NCBI RefSeq assembly: GCF_000745975.1
Contig: NZ_JQKJ01000010.1
Span: 100,306 to 164,305, forward strand
Length of the DNA stretch: 64,000 nt
From: Desulfobacter vibrioformis DSM 8776
GTDB taxonomy: Bacteria; Desulfobacterota; Desulfobacteria; Desulfobacterales; Desulfobacteraceae
Reading direction: 5' to 3'
Below are positions 1-8,228 of this stretch, piece by piece. The notes under the pieces are model-generated. The model did no database searches and was not told the DNA's origin. It was given only the letters and a program-made list of their open reading frames with translations. Positions within the stretch are counted from its first letter, which is position 1; each line of letters starts with the position of its first letter. The translations under genes and the position numbers were made by a program.

Positions 1-141
1 GTGGCGGAAGGAGTGGAAACCCGGTCCCAGCTGGATCAACTGTCACATCTTTCCTGCGGCAGCGGCCAGGGTTATTTTATTGCCAAACCTATGCCCTGGG
101 AGGATTTATACGATTTTATCGTGCAATATGGGAAAAAATAG
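1..141 (+). CDS. EAL-domain protein, C-terminal fragment (cut by window edge)
   Basis: Frame 1 is open from the window edge to a TAG at 139-141 and encodes 46 residues. It reads AEGVET near the start and then GQGYFIAKPMPWEDL, which is the conserved C-terminal end of EAL domains: the Glu of AEGVE followed by the GYxxxKP(M/L) segment. EAL domains hydrolyse cyclic di-GMP to pGpG. The catalytic ExLxR motif lies outside the window, so activity and any upstream sensor, PAS or GGDEF domains cannot be judged. The family call is fairly safe because this tail is highly characteristic. Confidence 0.75.
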   Translation: MAEGVETRSQLDQLSHLSCGSGQGYFIAKPMPWEDLYDFIVQYGKK

Positions 142-208
142 CAACCGCAGATATTTTTCCGGGGGATCTGCGTAATGCTTTTGGGGGCCGGTTCAGGACC
201 CATGCAGG

Positions 209-871
209 CTATTTCTGGGTAGCGGTTTTCAGGGTATCCAACCCTTTCTCCGGTCCGAGCAGAATCAGGATATCGCCCTGGTTCAGAACGTGATCGGCCT
301 GGGGGGAGAACCGTGTATTCCCGGCGTCCAGGCCTTTTATCGCAACGACCTGAACACCGTATTTATTGGTCAGGTTGATCTGTTTAAGACTTTTGCCCAT
401 AAATTTTTCAGGCACGGCCAGTTCAATGATGCCATACCCTTCCATAAACGGCAGATAATCTATGAGGCTGGGGTTGTCCAGTTTTTTCGCCATGGACAGG
501 GCTGTGTCTTTTTCCGGGAAGATAATCTCTTTGACACCCAGCTTTTCCAAAACTTTTTTGTGGGGATCACTGATGGCTTTGGCCACAATATGCGGGATGC
601 CAAGTTCCTGAAGGTTGAGCACCGCAAGGATGGAATCCCCGAGTACGGAACCAATGCCCACCACGGCTGTATCCACATTTTTGATGCCAAACTCTTTGAG
701 GGTGGCCGCATCCGTGGCATCCGCAACCACCGCCTGGGTGACATGGTCTTTAATGGATTGTACCAGGACAGGGCTTTTATCTATGGCCATGACATCATGG
801 CCCTTGCGGTATAAATGGGTGGCCAGGTGAAATCCGAAATTTCCCAGGCCGATAATCAGAAACTGTTTCAT
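209..871 (-). CDS. ktrA: TrkA/KtrA-type potassium channel regulatory subunit (RCK)
   Basis: This 220-residue cytoplasmic protein has the size and architecture of KtrA. A Rossmann RCK_N domain (about residues 1-130) carries the nucleotide-binding GLGNFG at 8-13, with an acidic Asp31 at the end of the second strand. An RCK_C (TrkA_C) domain covers about 135-218. In the family an octameric ring binds ATP/ADP or NAD(H) and gates the KtrB/TrkH pore. The pore gene lies directly upstream on the same strand, separated by about 100 bases of repetitive AT-rich DNA, so the two form a Ktr unit. A single-RCK length fits KtrA better than the double-RCK TrkA of enterobacteria. Confidence 0.88.
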   Translation of the reverse strand: MKQFLIIGLGNFGFHLATHLYRKGHDVMAIDKSPVLVQSIKDHVTQAVVADATDAATLKEFGIKNVDTAVVGIGSVLGDSILAVLNLQELGIPHIVAKAISDPHKKVLEKLGVKEIIFPEKDTALSMAKKLDNPSLIDYLPFMEGYGIIELAVPEKFMGKSLKQINLTNKYGVQVVAIKGLDAGNTRFSPQADHVLNQGDILILLGPEKGLDTLKTATQK

Positions 872-881
872 ATACCCCTTT

Positions 882-992
882 CTTCAACCAATCGCTATTC
901 TTTCAACCGATCATATTTTTTTAACCGATCACTATTCTTTCAACCGATCATATTTTTTCAACCGACATATTTTTTTAACCGATCATTATATT
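882..992. repeat. imperfect tandem repeats between ktrB and ktrA
   Basis: Five to six degenerate copies of a roughly 17-20 base unit built around AACCGATCA followed by a T-rich run (TATTTTT or CTATTC) fill the spacer. The last copy runs into the 3' end of ktrB, so the final codons of that gene lie in the repeat. No function is evident. Slippage-prone expansion is the simplest explanation. Confidence 0.75.
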
Positions 993-2360
993 TTCCTGGG
1001 CATAGGAAAATTTACTTGGTTTGCCTTTTCTGCTGACTGCCATGGCAATGCCCATGGGGCCTAAGCGCCCGATGAACATGATACATATAATAATCAGTTT
1101 GCCAATCCCTGAAAATCCGGACGTAATACCGGTGGACAGACCCACGGTGCCAAAGGCACTGACCACCTCATAGAGAATCTCAAGAAAGGCACCCCGGGTC
1201 TGAATATGGGAGACATCGCCGATCTCCGTCTGCTGGAGCAGCACCACGCCGATGACAATCACCAGCATACTGATGAGAATCAGGCTCACCGCCTTTGTTA
1301 TACTGGCATCAGACACCCTGCGGTAAAAAATATGGGGATACTCCTGTCCCCGGAATCTGGAATATCCCAGGATGGCGATGGCAGATACGGTGGTCACCTT
1401 AACCCCGCCGCCGCAGGAGCCGGGGGCTGTGCCCACAAACATCAGAAGAATGCTGATAAAAAGCGTTTCATTGGTCAGGCTGCCAATGTCAAGGGTATTA
1501 AACCCGGCTGTACGGGTGTTTACGGCCTGGAAAAAAGAGGCCAGAAATTTGGCATGCAGGGGCAGCGTTTTAAGGGTGTTGGACCATTCCAGAATAAAAA
1601 ATAACAGGGTGCTGCCGGCCAGCAGAATCAAAGTGGCAGTCAGCGTAAGCCGTGTGTGCAGACTGAGTTTTGACCAGCAGCGTTTTGAAAATGAAAATTT
1701 TTGCCGGATTTCCGCCATGACAATAAACCCGATCCCGCCAGTGATAATGAGAAAGCAGATATCAAGGTTGATCAGCCAGCCGCCGCCATACCGGGTAAAG
1801 CTGTCCGGAAACAGAGAAAAACCGGCGTTGCAGAATGCGCTGACCGAATGGAATGCCGCATAGCAGATGGCCTGGTCCACAGGAAAGCTGCAAAGAAAAT
1901 CCGGCAGCATCAATGCCGCGCCGATCAGCTCAATGACAAATGTAAAGATCAGTATTTCTTTGACCAGTGAATATACGTTTTTTCCCTGGCCGTAACTGTA
2001 AGTATCCGAGAGCATCTGCCAGCCGGTCATGCCCACCCGTTTGCCAAGGGTGAGCAGGAACATGGTGGACAAAACCATGATGCCGATGCCGCCGGCCTGG
2101 ATCAGCACCATGATCACTGCTTTGCCGAAAAAGGTGAAGGTGGAAGCTGTGTCCACCACGACAAGCCCTGTGACGCACACGGCGGAAGCTGATGTGAAAA
2201 GCGCATCAATAAAGCCCAGATGTCCTTTTTCAGTGGATGCAGGCAAAAGGAGCAAAAACGCGCCAAGCAGTATCAACACGGCATAGCTGAGCATGGAGAC
2301 CCGGCCCGGGGACAGCACCTTCCCTTTCCGGGTGGGCTCCTTACGGTGCAGCAACGTCAT
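975..2360 (-). CDS. ktrB: TrkH/KtrB-family potassium translocating subunit
   Basis: This 461-residue integral membrane protein has the four-fold M1-P-M2 repeat of the Trk/Ktr/HKT superfamily. The four selectivity-filter loops can be read: CVTGLV, CNAGF, TRTAGF and FGTVGLS, each keeping the filter glycine. It is K+ (or Na+)-coupled and works with the RCK protein encoded next on the strand. The protein begins with a basic stretch (HRKEPTRKGK) before the first membrane segment, which is normal for KtrB. The extreme C-terminus is encoded within the AT-rich repeats that separate it from ktrA. Confidence 0.9.
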   Translation of the reverse strand: MTLLHRKEPTRKGKVLSPGRVSMLSYAVLILLGAFLLLLPASTEKGHLGFIDALFTSASAVCVTGLVVVDTASTFTFFGKAVIMVLIQAGGIGIMVLSTMFLLTLGKRVGMTGWQMLSDTYSYGQGKNVYSLVKEILIFTFVIELIGAALMLPDFLCSFPVDQAICYAAFHSVSAFCNAGFSLFPDSFTRYGGGWLINLDICFLIITGGIGFIVMAEIRQKFSFSKRCWSKLSLHTRLTLTATLILLAGSTLLFFILEWSNTLKTLPLHAKFLASFFQAVNTRTAGFNTLDIGSLTNETLFISILLMFVGTAPGSCGGGVKVTTVSAIAILGYSRFRGQEYPHIFYRRVSDASITKAVSLILISMLVIVIGVVLLQQTEIGDVSHIQTRGAFLEILYEVVSAFGTVGLSTGITSGFSGIGKLIIICIMFIGRLGPMGIAMAVSRKGKPSKFSYAQENIMIG

Positions 2361-2435
2361 ATTCAGCCCAAATTGCGTTTTTAAAGAAATGAAAATCCAT
2401 AATCATCCGGATGAACACTGCCTATAAAAATTAAT

Positions 2436-2477
2436 CCGGCACTGTCTTTGGTTCGTTCATTTGCAAGACAGCACCGG
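2436..2477 (-). terminator. hairpin downstream of the nitroreductase gene
   Basis: CCGGCACTGTCTT pairs with AAGACAGCACCGG (two mismatches) around a 16-base loop. On the minus strand the stem is followed by ATTAATTTTTAT, so it could end transcription of the nitroreductase gene before ktrB. The loop is long for an intrinsic terminator. Confidence 0.45.
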
Positions 2478-2561
2478 AAACCATTGGCCCCAATATTACG
2501 CTGCCAGCCCATGAAAATCAAACTTCATTGACAATGCGGGGCTAAAATGGGCGCTTCAGGG

Positions 2562-3188
2562 TTAAAAGTCAACGACGATTTCTTCATAGGTCTTCCGCCA
2601 TTTAGGTGGATCAAGTACAAGCCCGGATTTTTTGTATCCCACGGCAAGCAGCATTGTAATCCAGTATCTGTCAGGGATATTGAATGCTTTTTTTACGCCT
2701 TCATGGTCAAATCCGTCCATGGGATGGGAATCAAGGCCTAAACTCACAGCGGCATACATCAGGCTCATGGCAAAGAATCCCGCGTTTTTGGCAGCAAAGG
2801 CCAGGTTGGCATCCGGGCTCCAGTTGTATAAGGAATTTGTGGCGTTTAGGAACCAATCCCGTTGCGTCTCGGGCATACCAATTTTGACCATCTCCTGCCA
2901 GGTCCGTTCAAATCCGGGATGGCCCTGTTTCCATCCTTCTTTATCTGCCAGCACAATCATGATGACCGGGGCTTCAACGATTTTGGGCTGGTCCCAGGCC
3001 AGGGCTTTGAGCTGTTCCTTTTGCTCCCTGTTTTGAAGAACCATCAGGTTCCAGGGCTGGAGATTGAAGCTGGAAGGTGTATGACTGGCCAGTTCCACCA
3101 TTTTTTTGATCTTTTCCCGGGGAACCTCTTTTTCAGGGTCAAAAAAGTTAATGGACCGTCTGTTTTCAGTAATCTGCTCAAAATTCAT
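2562..3188 (-). CDS. nitroreductase-family flavoprotein
   Basis: At 208 residues it matches the family. It opens with the FMN-phosphate-binding segment ENRRSINFFDPE and the helix with SHTPSSFNLQPW, typical of NfsB/YdjA-like oxidoreductases. A second region (NPGF-like MSLMYAAVSLGLDSHPMDGF) contributes to the dimer-interface FMN site. Family members are homodimers using NAD(P)H to reduce nitroaromatics, quinones or other electrophiles, so the substrate cannot be assigned from sequence. GGAGATAGGG lies upstream of the ATG. It is monocistronic between ktrB and the thioesterase gene. Confidence 0.85.
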   Translation of the reverse strand: MNFEQITENRRSINFFDPEKEVPREKIKKMVELASHTPSSFNLQPWNLMVLQNREQKEQLKALAWDQPKIVEAPVIMIVLADKEGWKQGHPGFERTWQEMVKIGMPETQRDWFLNATNSLYNWSPDANLAFAAKNAGFFAMSLMYAAVSLGLDSHPMDGFDHEGVKKAFNIPDRYWITMLLAVGYKKSGLVLDPPKWRKTYEEIVVDF

Positions 3189-3295
3189 AATATTTCCCTA
3201 TCTCCTGTTTCTTTTGAAGATTACATGCTTTTAATTACCCAAAACTTACTTTATGGGCATCATGCCCGGTAACACTGAAACATATACCAACTGTT

Positions 3296-3691
3296 TTACT
3301 TTTTGGGAATTTGCCTTTTCTTGTGGTTTTCATCAATGGCAACATACACAAATCGCGCTTCCGTAACTTGATAACGCGCCACACCGCAGGCGTTAAGTAT
3401 GGGCTTGACCCACACTTCCAACTTCACTGTAATTGAGGTATTCCCTATCTTTTCCACGTAACCATAACAACAAAAGATATCGCCCACCTGAATGGGCTCG
3501 ATAAACTTCATACCTTCCACGGCAATGGTCACCACACGTCCGCACGTCGCCTCCTTGGCCAGGATGCTCCCTGCAATATCCATCTGGGACATGACCCACC
3601 CCCCAAAAATATCTCCGTTTGGGTTGGTATCTGCCGGCATTGTCTGGGTCCGGAGAAGCAGGTCTCCCTGTGGCTGTTTTTTATCTTCCAT
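3296..3691 (-). CDS. acyl-CoA thioesterase, YciA-like hotdog fold
   Basis: The product is 131 residues, a single hotdog domain of typical YciA length. The N-terminal motif NPNGDIFGGWVMSQMDIAG is the signature of the acyl-CoA hydrolase (BFIT/YciA) group, with the Asn/Asp active-site pair and the glycine pair before the central helix. Family members are hexamers that hydrolyse short- to long-chain acyl-CoAs to free acid and CoA. Residues 60-110 carry the remaining beta-strands (VEGMKFIEPIQVGD, then SITVKLEVWV). AGAGGG precedes the ATG. No operon partner is evident. Confidence 0.88.
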   Translation of the reverse strand: MEDKKQPQGDLLLRTQTMPADTNPNGDIFGGWVMSQMDIAGSILAKEATCGRVVTIAVEGMKFIEPIQVGDIFCCYGYVEKIGNTSITVKLEVWVKPILNACGVARYQVTEARFVYVAIDENHKKRQIPKK

Positions 3692-3799
3692 GAATACCCT
3701 CTCTGATTAATTATGATCACTGTTTAAATTATATTCTATCTTGTGCGGGTGAAATGAAATAAGATCCTATATAAACCATATTTGATCAAGGGATCAATA

Positions 3800-3844
3800 G
3801 TAGACTTGTCAGGGGTAGACTTGTCAGGAGTAGACTTGTCAGGA
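3800..3844. repeat. three tandem copies of a 15-base unit
   Basis: GTAGACTTGTCAGG plus G or A is repeated three times head to tail, with only the last base varying, in the spacer between the divergent thioesterase and antitoxin genes. Its position upstream of a Phd-type antitoxin would allow operator function, but it is equally compatible with a simple tandem duplication. Confidence 0.8.
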
Positions 3845-3941
3845 AATCCTGACACAAAGGGCTACCTGATCAATCTGTTGTTCTAAATGTTGACATTCCC
3901 TCTGAAGACAACTGTATGTCTGTACAATAAAAGGAGGTATT

Positions 3942-4220
3942 ATGCCAATACAAACTACATACACCCAAGCCAGGGCAAGTTTAGCGTCCTTGATGGATGA
4001 GGTTACGGCAAATAGAGAAGTCGTCATTATTCAGCGCCGTGGATGCGAAGATGTCGCCATGATAAGTGCAGACGAGCTTTCAGGTATCCTTGAAACAGTG
4101 CATCTTCTTCGCTCCCCTAAAAATGCCAAGCGACTCCTGACGACACTCAATAGGGTAAAAAAAGGCTCTGGTATCTCACAGACAATCGATGACCTTCGCG
4201 CTGAGATCGATTTTGAGTAA
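3942..4220 (+). CDS. Phd/YefM-family antitoxin
   Basis: This 92-residue protein has the Phd/YefM N-terminal fold: TTYTQARASLASLMDEV, then VVIIQRRGCEDVAMISADELSGILETVHLL. This is the DNA-binding dimer domain with the conserved central MISADE segment. The C-terminal third (TLNRVKKGSGISQTIDDLRAEIDFE) is the flexible toxin-neutralising tail. A strong AAAGGAGG sits eight bases before the ATG. The family neutralises YoeB/Doc/RelE-type toxins and autorepresses. The downstream YoeB-like frame is truncated, so this is now an orphan antitoxin; it may still act as a DNA-binding protein. Confidence 0.88.
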   Translation: MPIQTTYTQARASLASLMDEVTANREVVIIQRRGCEDVAMISADELSGILETVHLLRSPKNAKRLLTTLNRVKKGSGISQTIDDLRAEIDFE

Positions 4221-4374
4221 AAAAGCATCCAGTGTAAAAACGCAAAAAGAGTCTGTATTCCAACCTGAATTTAGAGATGATTTGAAATCTTGGGTTGAAA
4301 CTGACCGAAAAACAGCGCTTCGTATCTTTCAGTTGATAGAATCGGTAATGCGGGATCCTTTTCAGGGAAGATGA
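4189..4374 (+). pseudogene. YoeB/Txe-family toxin, truncated remnant
   Basis: Starting within the end of the antitoxin gene (out of frame), this frame encodes FQPEFRDDLKSWVETD, then KTALRIFQLIESVMRDPFQG. That closely follows the first half of YoeB-type RNases (ExxWxDYxxWxxTDxKxxxKINxLIxDxxRxPFxG). It stops in a TGA-TGA pair right after PFQGR. The second half, which holds the catalytic Glu, Arg and His of YoeB and the C-terminal RYHY, is missing, and I could not find it in any frame of the following 190 bases. The toxin is therefore almost certainly inactive. The exact start is uncertain (ATG at 4189 or TTG at 4213). Confidence 0.7.
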
Positions 4375-4564
4375 TGATGGTACCGCCTGGGCCGTGATAA
4401 CAGGGATTCTGACTTGACCGCCGGAAAAACATCTGAAATGATAACCTGATGTTATGATCCTTGGCAGCTCCCGAGGTACAGATTGTAAGGGAGCCCATAA
4501 TTCCCGTAACCGACACAACAGATCCGCCCCTTCCTGAGTAAGGGACGAAAGAAGGATTTAAGAA

Positions 4565-5956
4565 ATGGCGAACCGAACCGAACATGATACCATGGGCCCA
4601 ATCCAGGTGCCCGCAGACGCATTATGGGGTGCCCAGACCGAACGCAGCCGTCAGAATTTTACCATTGGCCGGGAGTTGATGCCCCGGGCCCTGATCCATG
4701 CCTATGCACGGCTTAAAAAAGCCTGTGCAGCCGTCAACAGACAAATGGGGCTGCTGGATGACCACCGGGCAGATCTGATTATCCGGGTCTGCGATGAAAT
4801 CCTGAACGGCGACCACGACAGCCAGTTTCCCCTTCACGTCTGGCAGACCGGCTCCGGCACCCAGACCAATATGAATTTAAATGAGGTCATTGCCAACCGG
4901 GCCGCCCTGCTTGACGGCAGGCAACTGGATGATACCAGGCCCATCCACCCCAATGACCATGTGAACAAATCCCAAAGCTCCAATGATACATTCCCGGCTG
5001 CCATGCATATCGCAGCGGTGTTTGAGATCCATGACACCCTGCTTCCCGCAGTTGACCGCATGCGTCTCACCCTTGAAGAGAAATCCCGTAAGTTTTCACA
5101 GATCATTAAAATCGGCCGCACCCATCTCCAGGATGCCACCCCGCTGACACTTGGCCAGGAGATCAGCGGCTGGGAAGCCATGGTCCGGAGCAGCCGGGAC
5201 CAGATTTTACAAGCCCTGGAAACACTCTATCCCCTGGCCATTGGCGGAACAGCGGTGGGGACAGGCCTGAATGCGCCCCAGGGGTTCGGCAAAGCCGTGG
5301 CAGAAGAACTTGCCGGGTCAACCGGCCATCCGTTCAAACAGATCAAAAACACCTTCCATGGCCTTACCGGACATGACCAGATCGTGTTCACCAGTGGCGC
5401 ACTCAAAGGACTGGCTGCCAATCTGATGAAAATCGCCAATGACGTCCGGTGGCTTGCCAGCGGTCCCAGGTGCGGCATCGGAGAACTGAATATCCCGGCC
5501 AATGAGCCGGGCAGCTCCATCATGCCCGGAAAAATAAATCCCACCCAGGCAGAAGCCGCCACCATGGTGGCCTGCCAGGTCATGGGAAACGATGCGGCCA
5601 TCGGCTTTGCCGCCAGCCAGGGAAACTTTGAACTAAATGTATTTAAACCGGTTATCATCCATAACCTGCTCCAATCCGTTACCCTTCTGGCCGGCACCCT
5701 CTCCTCGTTCACATCCCATTGCCTGGCCGGGATTGCCCCAAACATCCCGGTGATTGAACGCCACCTGAAAAACTCCCTGATGCTGGTCACGGCACTGGCC
5801 CCGCACATCGGATATGACAATGCGGCCCGGATCGCCAAAAAAGCGCTCCGGGACGGCATGACCTTAAAAGAGGCAGCCGCAGAACTGGGCCTGGTCCAGC
5901 CCGGGCAATTTGATGAATGGGTCACCCCCGAAACCATGATTCTGGGACAAAAGTAA
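4565..5956 (+). CDS. fumC: class II fumarate hydratase
   Basis: At 463 residues it has the standard length of the oxygen-stable, iron-free class II fumarase, which interconverts fumarate and L-malate in the cytoplasmic TCA cycle. The superfamily signature [10 protein letters not shown] is at residues 316-325. Near the N-terminus are the substrate-binding [14 protein letters not shown] and [14 protein letters not shown] segments, and around residue 185 the catalytic-His region [24 protein letters not shown] precedes the ATG. In an acetate-oxidising sulfate reducer this enzyme works with the CoA transferase encoded at 15.5 kb, although the two genes are far apart. Argininosuccinate lyase and aspartase are excluded by the fumarase-type HPNDHVN segment. 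Confidence 0.95.
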   Translation: MANRTEHDTMGPIQVPADALWGAQTERSRQNFTIGRELMPRALIHAYARLKKACAAVNRQMGLLDDHRADLIIRVCDEILNGDHDSQFPLHVWQTGSGTQTNMNLNEVIANRAALLDGRQLDDTRPIHPNDHVNKSQSSNDTFPAAMHIAAVFEIHDTLLPAVDRMRLTLEEKSRKFSQIIKIGRTHLQDATPLTLGQEISGWEAMVRSSRDQILQALETLYPLAIGGTAVGTGLNAPQGFGKAVAEELAGSTGHPFKQIKNTFHGLTGHDQIVFTSGALKGLAANLMKIANDVRWLASGPRCGIGELNIPANEPGSSIMPGKINPTQAEAATMVACQVMGNDAAIGFAASQGNFELNVFKPVIIHNLLQSVTLLAGTLSSFTSHCLAGIAPNIPVIERHLKNSLMLVTALAPHIGYDNAARIAKKALRDGMTLKEAAAELGLVQPGQFDEWVTPETMILGQK

Positions 5957-6126
5957 CTTTTGAAAAAAACAGTTCAGCAAAATATAAAAATCATGTATAT
6001 TCAACCTCTTTTTAAAAGTGAAAATTCCAGAAATATCATGGGTATCATTATAATTAGTAATATTGATAAATTACAACGGGCTGGCCCTGGACACCATCCG
6101 GGCGGTTTTGGAACATGGAGTGGAAA

Positions 6127-7548
6127 ATGGCTAAACCAAAAAAAGAAACAACATTGATGGACAAAGTCGTTGGACTTTGTAAACGCAGGGGATTTGTATA
6201 TCCGGGATCTGAAATTTACGGCGGACTTGCCAATGCCTGGGATTTCGGTCCTTTGGGAGTGGAACTGCTTAAAAATCTGAAAGAGGCCTGGTGGAAAAAA
6301 TTTGTCACCGAGCGCATTGATATGGTGGGCCTGGACGCCGCCATCCTCATGAATCCGACCACCTGGGAAGCCTCCGGCCATGTGGGCAGTTTTTCCGATC
6401 CGCTGATGGACTGCAAAAAATGTAAATCCCGAGAGCGGGCTGACAAGCTTGTGGAAAACTGGCAGCAGGACAACGGGTCTGGTGAACAGCCCGCCAACTG
6501 GGCCGGGGAAAAAACCCCGCCCCAGGATATGCTGGATTTTATTAATGCCAAGAACATCACCTGTCCCCAGTGCGGCAGCCTTGACTGGACCCTGCCCAAG
6601 GCCTTTAACCTGATGTTTAAAACCCAGCAGGGTGTGGTTGAAGGCGAGGGAAAGGACATTTATCTGCGTCCGGAAACCGCCCAGGGTATTTTTGTCAATT
6701 TTAAAAATGTCCAGACCACCTCACGCAAAAAAATCCCCTTTGGGATTGCCCAGATCGGAAAGGCATTCAGGAACGAAATCACCCCGGGCAACTTTGTATT
6801 CAGGACCCGGGAATTTGAACAGATGGAAATTGAATATTTCTGTAAACCCGGTACTGATCTTGAGTGCCATGACTTCTGGAAAAAATTCTGCATGGACTGG
6901 TACCTGGGCCTGGGCGTTACCCCGGACAATCTTAGATTCCGCGACCATGACCCGGCGGAATTGTCCCATTACTCCAATGCCACCTCAGATATTGAATACC
7001 AGTATCCCTTTGGCTGGGGGGAATTGTGCGGCATCGCCTCCCGGACCAACTATGACCTGAGCCAGCACATGGCGCACTCAGGCAAGGATCTGCAGTATTT
7101 TGACGAGGCTGCCAGGGAAAAGTACATCCCCTTTGTCATTGAACCGTCCCTCGGGGTACAGCGCTCCGCCCTGGTATTTTTGTGCGACGCCTATGAAGAA
7201 GAAGAGATTCAAGAGGGGGACACCCGGGTGGTGCTGCATCTTCACAACCAGTTGGCGCCTGTGAAAATTGCAGTATTGCCCCTGGCCAAAAAAATTGCCG
7301 ACAATGCAAAGTCTATCTTTGACACCCTGGTACAGCAACTGGGGCTGAACATGGATTTTGACGTCCAGGGCAGCATCGGCAAGCGCTACCGCCGCCAGGA
7401 CGAGGCCGGCACCCCCTATTGCGTCACCTTTGATTATGAATCCCTTGACGACAATGCCGTCACCATCCGGGAGCGGGATTCCATGGATCAGCAGCGCATG
7501 AAAATAGATGAACTGGTTCCCTTTTTCCGGGAAAAATTTACATATTAA
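6127..7548 (+). CDS. glyS: glycyl-tRNA synthetase, dimeric (eukaryote/archaea-like) type
   Basis: The start is taken at the ATG at 6127 (MAKPKKETT...) because GGAG lies six bases upstream; an in-frame ATG at 6115 lacks this. The 473-residue class II synthetase is the single-chain alpha2 type, not the GlyQ/GlyS heterotetramer. Evidence is the N-terminal RRGFVYPGSEIYGG (motif 1 region), a zinc-ribbon-like insertion (CKKCKSRE ... CPQCGSLDW), LRPETAQGIFVNFKN and RNEITP (motif 2), and EPSLGVQRSALVFL (motif 3). The C-terminal anticodon-binding domain begins near LAPVKIAVLPL. It attaches glycine to tRNA-Gly. It is probably co-transcribed with the downstream gamma carbonic anhydrase gene (15 bp apart). 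Confidence 0.95.
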   Translation: MAKPKKETTLMDKVVGLCKRRGFVYPGSEIYGGLANAWDFGPLGVELLKNLKEAWWKKFVTERIDMVGLDAAILMNPTTWEASGHVGSFSDPLMDCKKCKSRERADKLVENWQQDNGSGEQPANWAGEKTPPQDMLDFINAKNITCPQCGSLDWTLPKAFNLMFKTQQGVVEGEGKDIYLRPETAQGIFVNFKNVQTTSRKKIPFGIAQIGKAFRNEITPGNFVFRTREFEQMEIEYFCKPGTDLECHDFWKKFCMDWYLGLGVTPDNLRFRDHDPAELSHYSNATSDIEYQYPFGWGELCGIASRTNYDLSQHMAHSGKDLQYFDEAAREKYIPFVIEPSLGVQRSALVFLCDAYEEEEIQEGDTRVVLHLHNQLAPVKIAVLPLAKKIADNAKSIFDTLVQQLGLNMDFDVQGSIGKRYRRQDEAGTPYCVTFDYESLDDNAVTIRERDSMDQQRMKIDELVPFFREKFTY

Positions 7549-7563
7549 CGAAAGCCTGATTTT

Positions 7564-8100
7564 ATGCCTTTGTATTCATACAACAATATTGTGCCGGATA
7601 TCCACGACTCCGTTTTTATCGCACCGAGTGCCCAAATTATAGGTGATGTGCAAATCGGCCGGGATTCTTCGGTGTGGTTTCAAACGGTTATCCGGGGAGA
7701 TGTCGCCGGAATCCGCATTGGTGAACGCACAAATATTCAGGATCTTTGCACGGGCCATGTGGCCAAAGACATCCCTTTGATCATCGGCAACGGCGTTACC
7801 ATCGGCCATAACTGCTGTGTTCACGGCACCACCATTGGGGACGGCTGCCTGATCGGCATGGGTGCTGTTCTCCTGAACAAAAGCGTCATCGGGGAAGGCT
7901 GCGTCATCGCGGCCGGTACCCTTGTTCTGGAAAGAACGGTAATTCCACCCTATTCACTGGTTACAGGGTCGCCTGGCAAGGTCAAAAAAGTTTACGAAAA
8001 CCGGGAAGAGGTTGATCGGATGCTGAAAAGAGCCTCTGATGGCTATGTGGAACATGCAAGGGAATATCGTTCCAGCGATCTGTTTTATGAGATTAAATAG
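7564..8100 (+). CDS. gamma-class carbonic anhydrase-like hexapeptide protein (YrdA family)
   Basis: The 178 residues form a left-handed beta-helix of hexapeptide repeats (IxGDVxIGxDSSVW, then VTIGHNCCVHG, then LIGMGAVLL) with a short C-terminal helix. The metal-binding histidines of gamma carbonic anhydrases correspond to H65, H82 and H87, and the conserved Arg44-Gly-Asp is present. The family forms trimers; some members hydrate CO2 and others have no demonstrated activity, so the exact function is open. The stop codon TAG is the first triplet of a 125-bp interspersed repeat. Alternative annotation: acetyltransferase-like hexapeptide protein. Confidence 0.88.
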   Translation: MPLYSYNNIVPDIHDSVFIAPSAQIIGDVQIGRDSSVWFQTVIRGDVAGIRIGERTNIQDLCTGHVAKDIPLIIGNGVTIGHNCCVHGTTIGDGCLIGMGAVLLNKSVIGEGCVIAAGTLVLERTVIPPYSLVTGSPGKVKKVYENREEVDRMLKRASDGYVEHAREYRSSDLFYEIK

Positions 8101-8224
8101 TGTTTGAACGAAAAGTCACCCATCTGCGGCGTTGCAGAAAAATTTGCAATCCTCACATACATTAGTATGCGCCGGTTACAAATTTTTCTGCGCCTTGCCG
8201 CTGGGCAACTTTTCGGCCAAGCAC
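8100..8224. repeat. family-1 interspersed palindromic repeat, copy 1 (125 bp)
   Basis: The outer arms GTGTTTGAACGAAAAGT and ACTTTTCGGCCAAGCAC pair, as do GCAGAAAAATTTG and CAAATTTTTCTGC, and a terminal CATAC/GTATG stem. Copies of exactly the same length lie at 48834-48958 and 57817-57941. The element begins with the G of the upstream gene's TAG, so it may contribute that stop codon. On transcription from the left it would fold into a long hairpin before the convergent Hdr gene. Confidence 0.9.
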
Positions 8225-8228
8225 GGTT

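Noticed and set aside
4375..4564. A displaced second half of the YoeB toxin before fumC
   Set aside because: No frame on either strand shows the catalytic second-half motifs (SRRI...HRLVY or RYHY). The half is deleted, not frameshifted.
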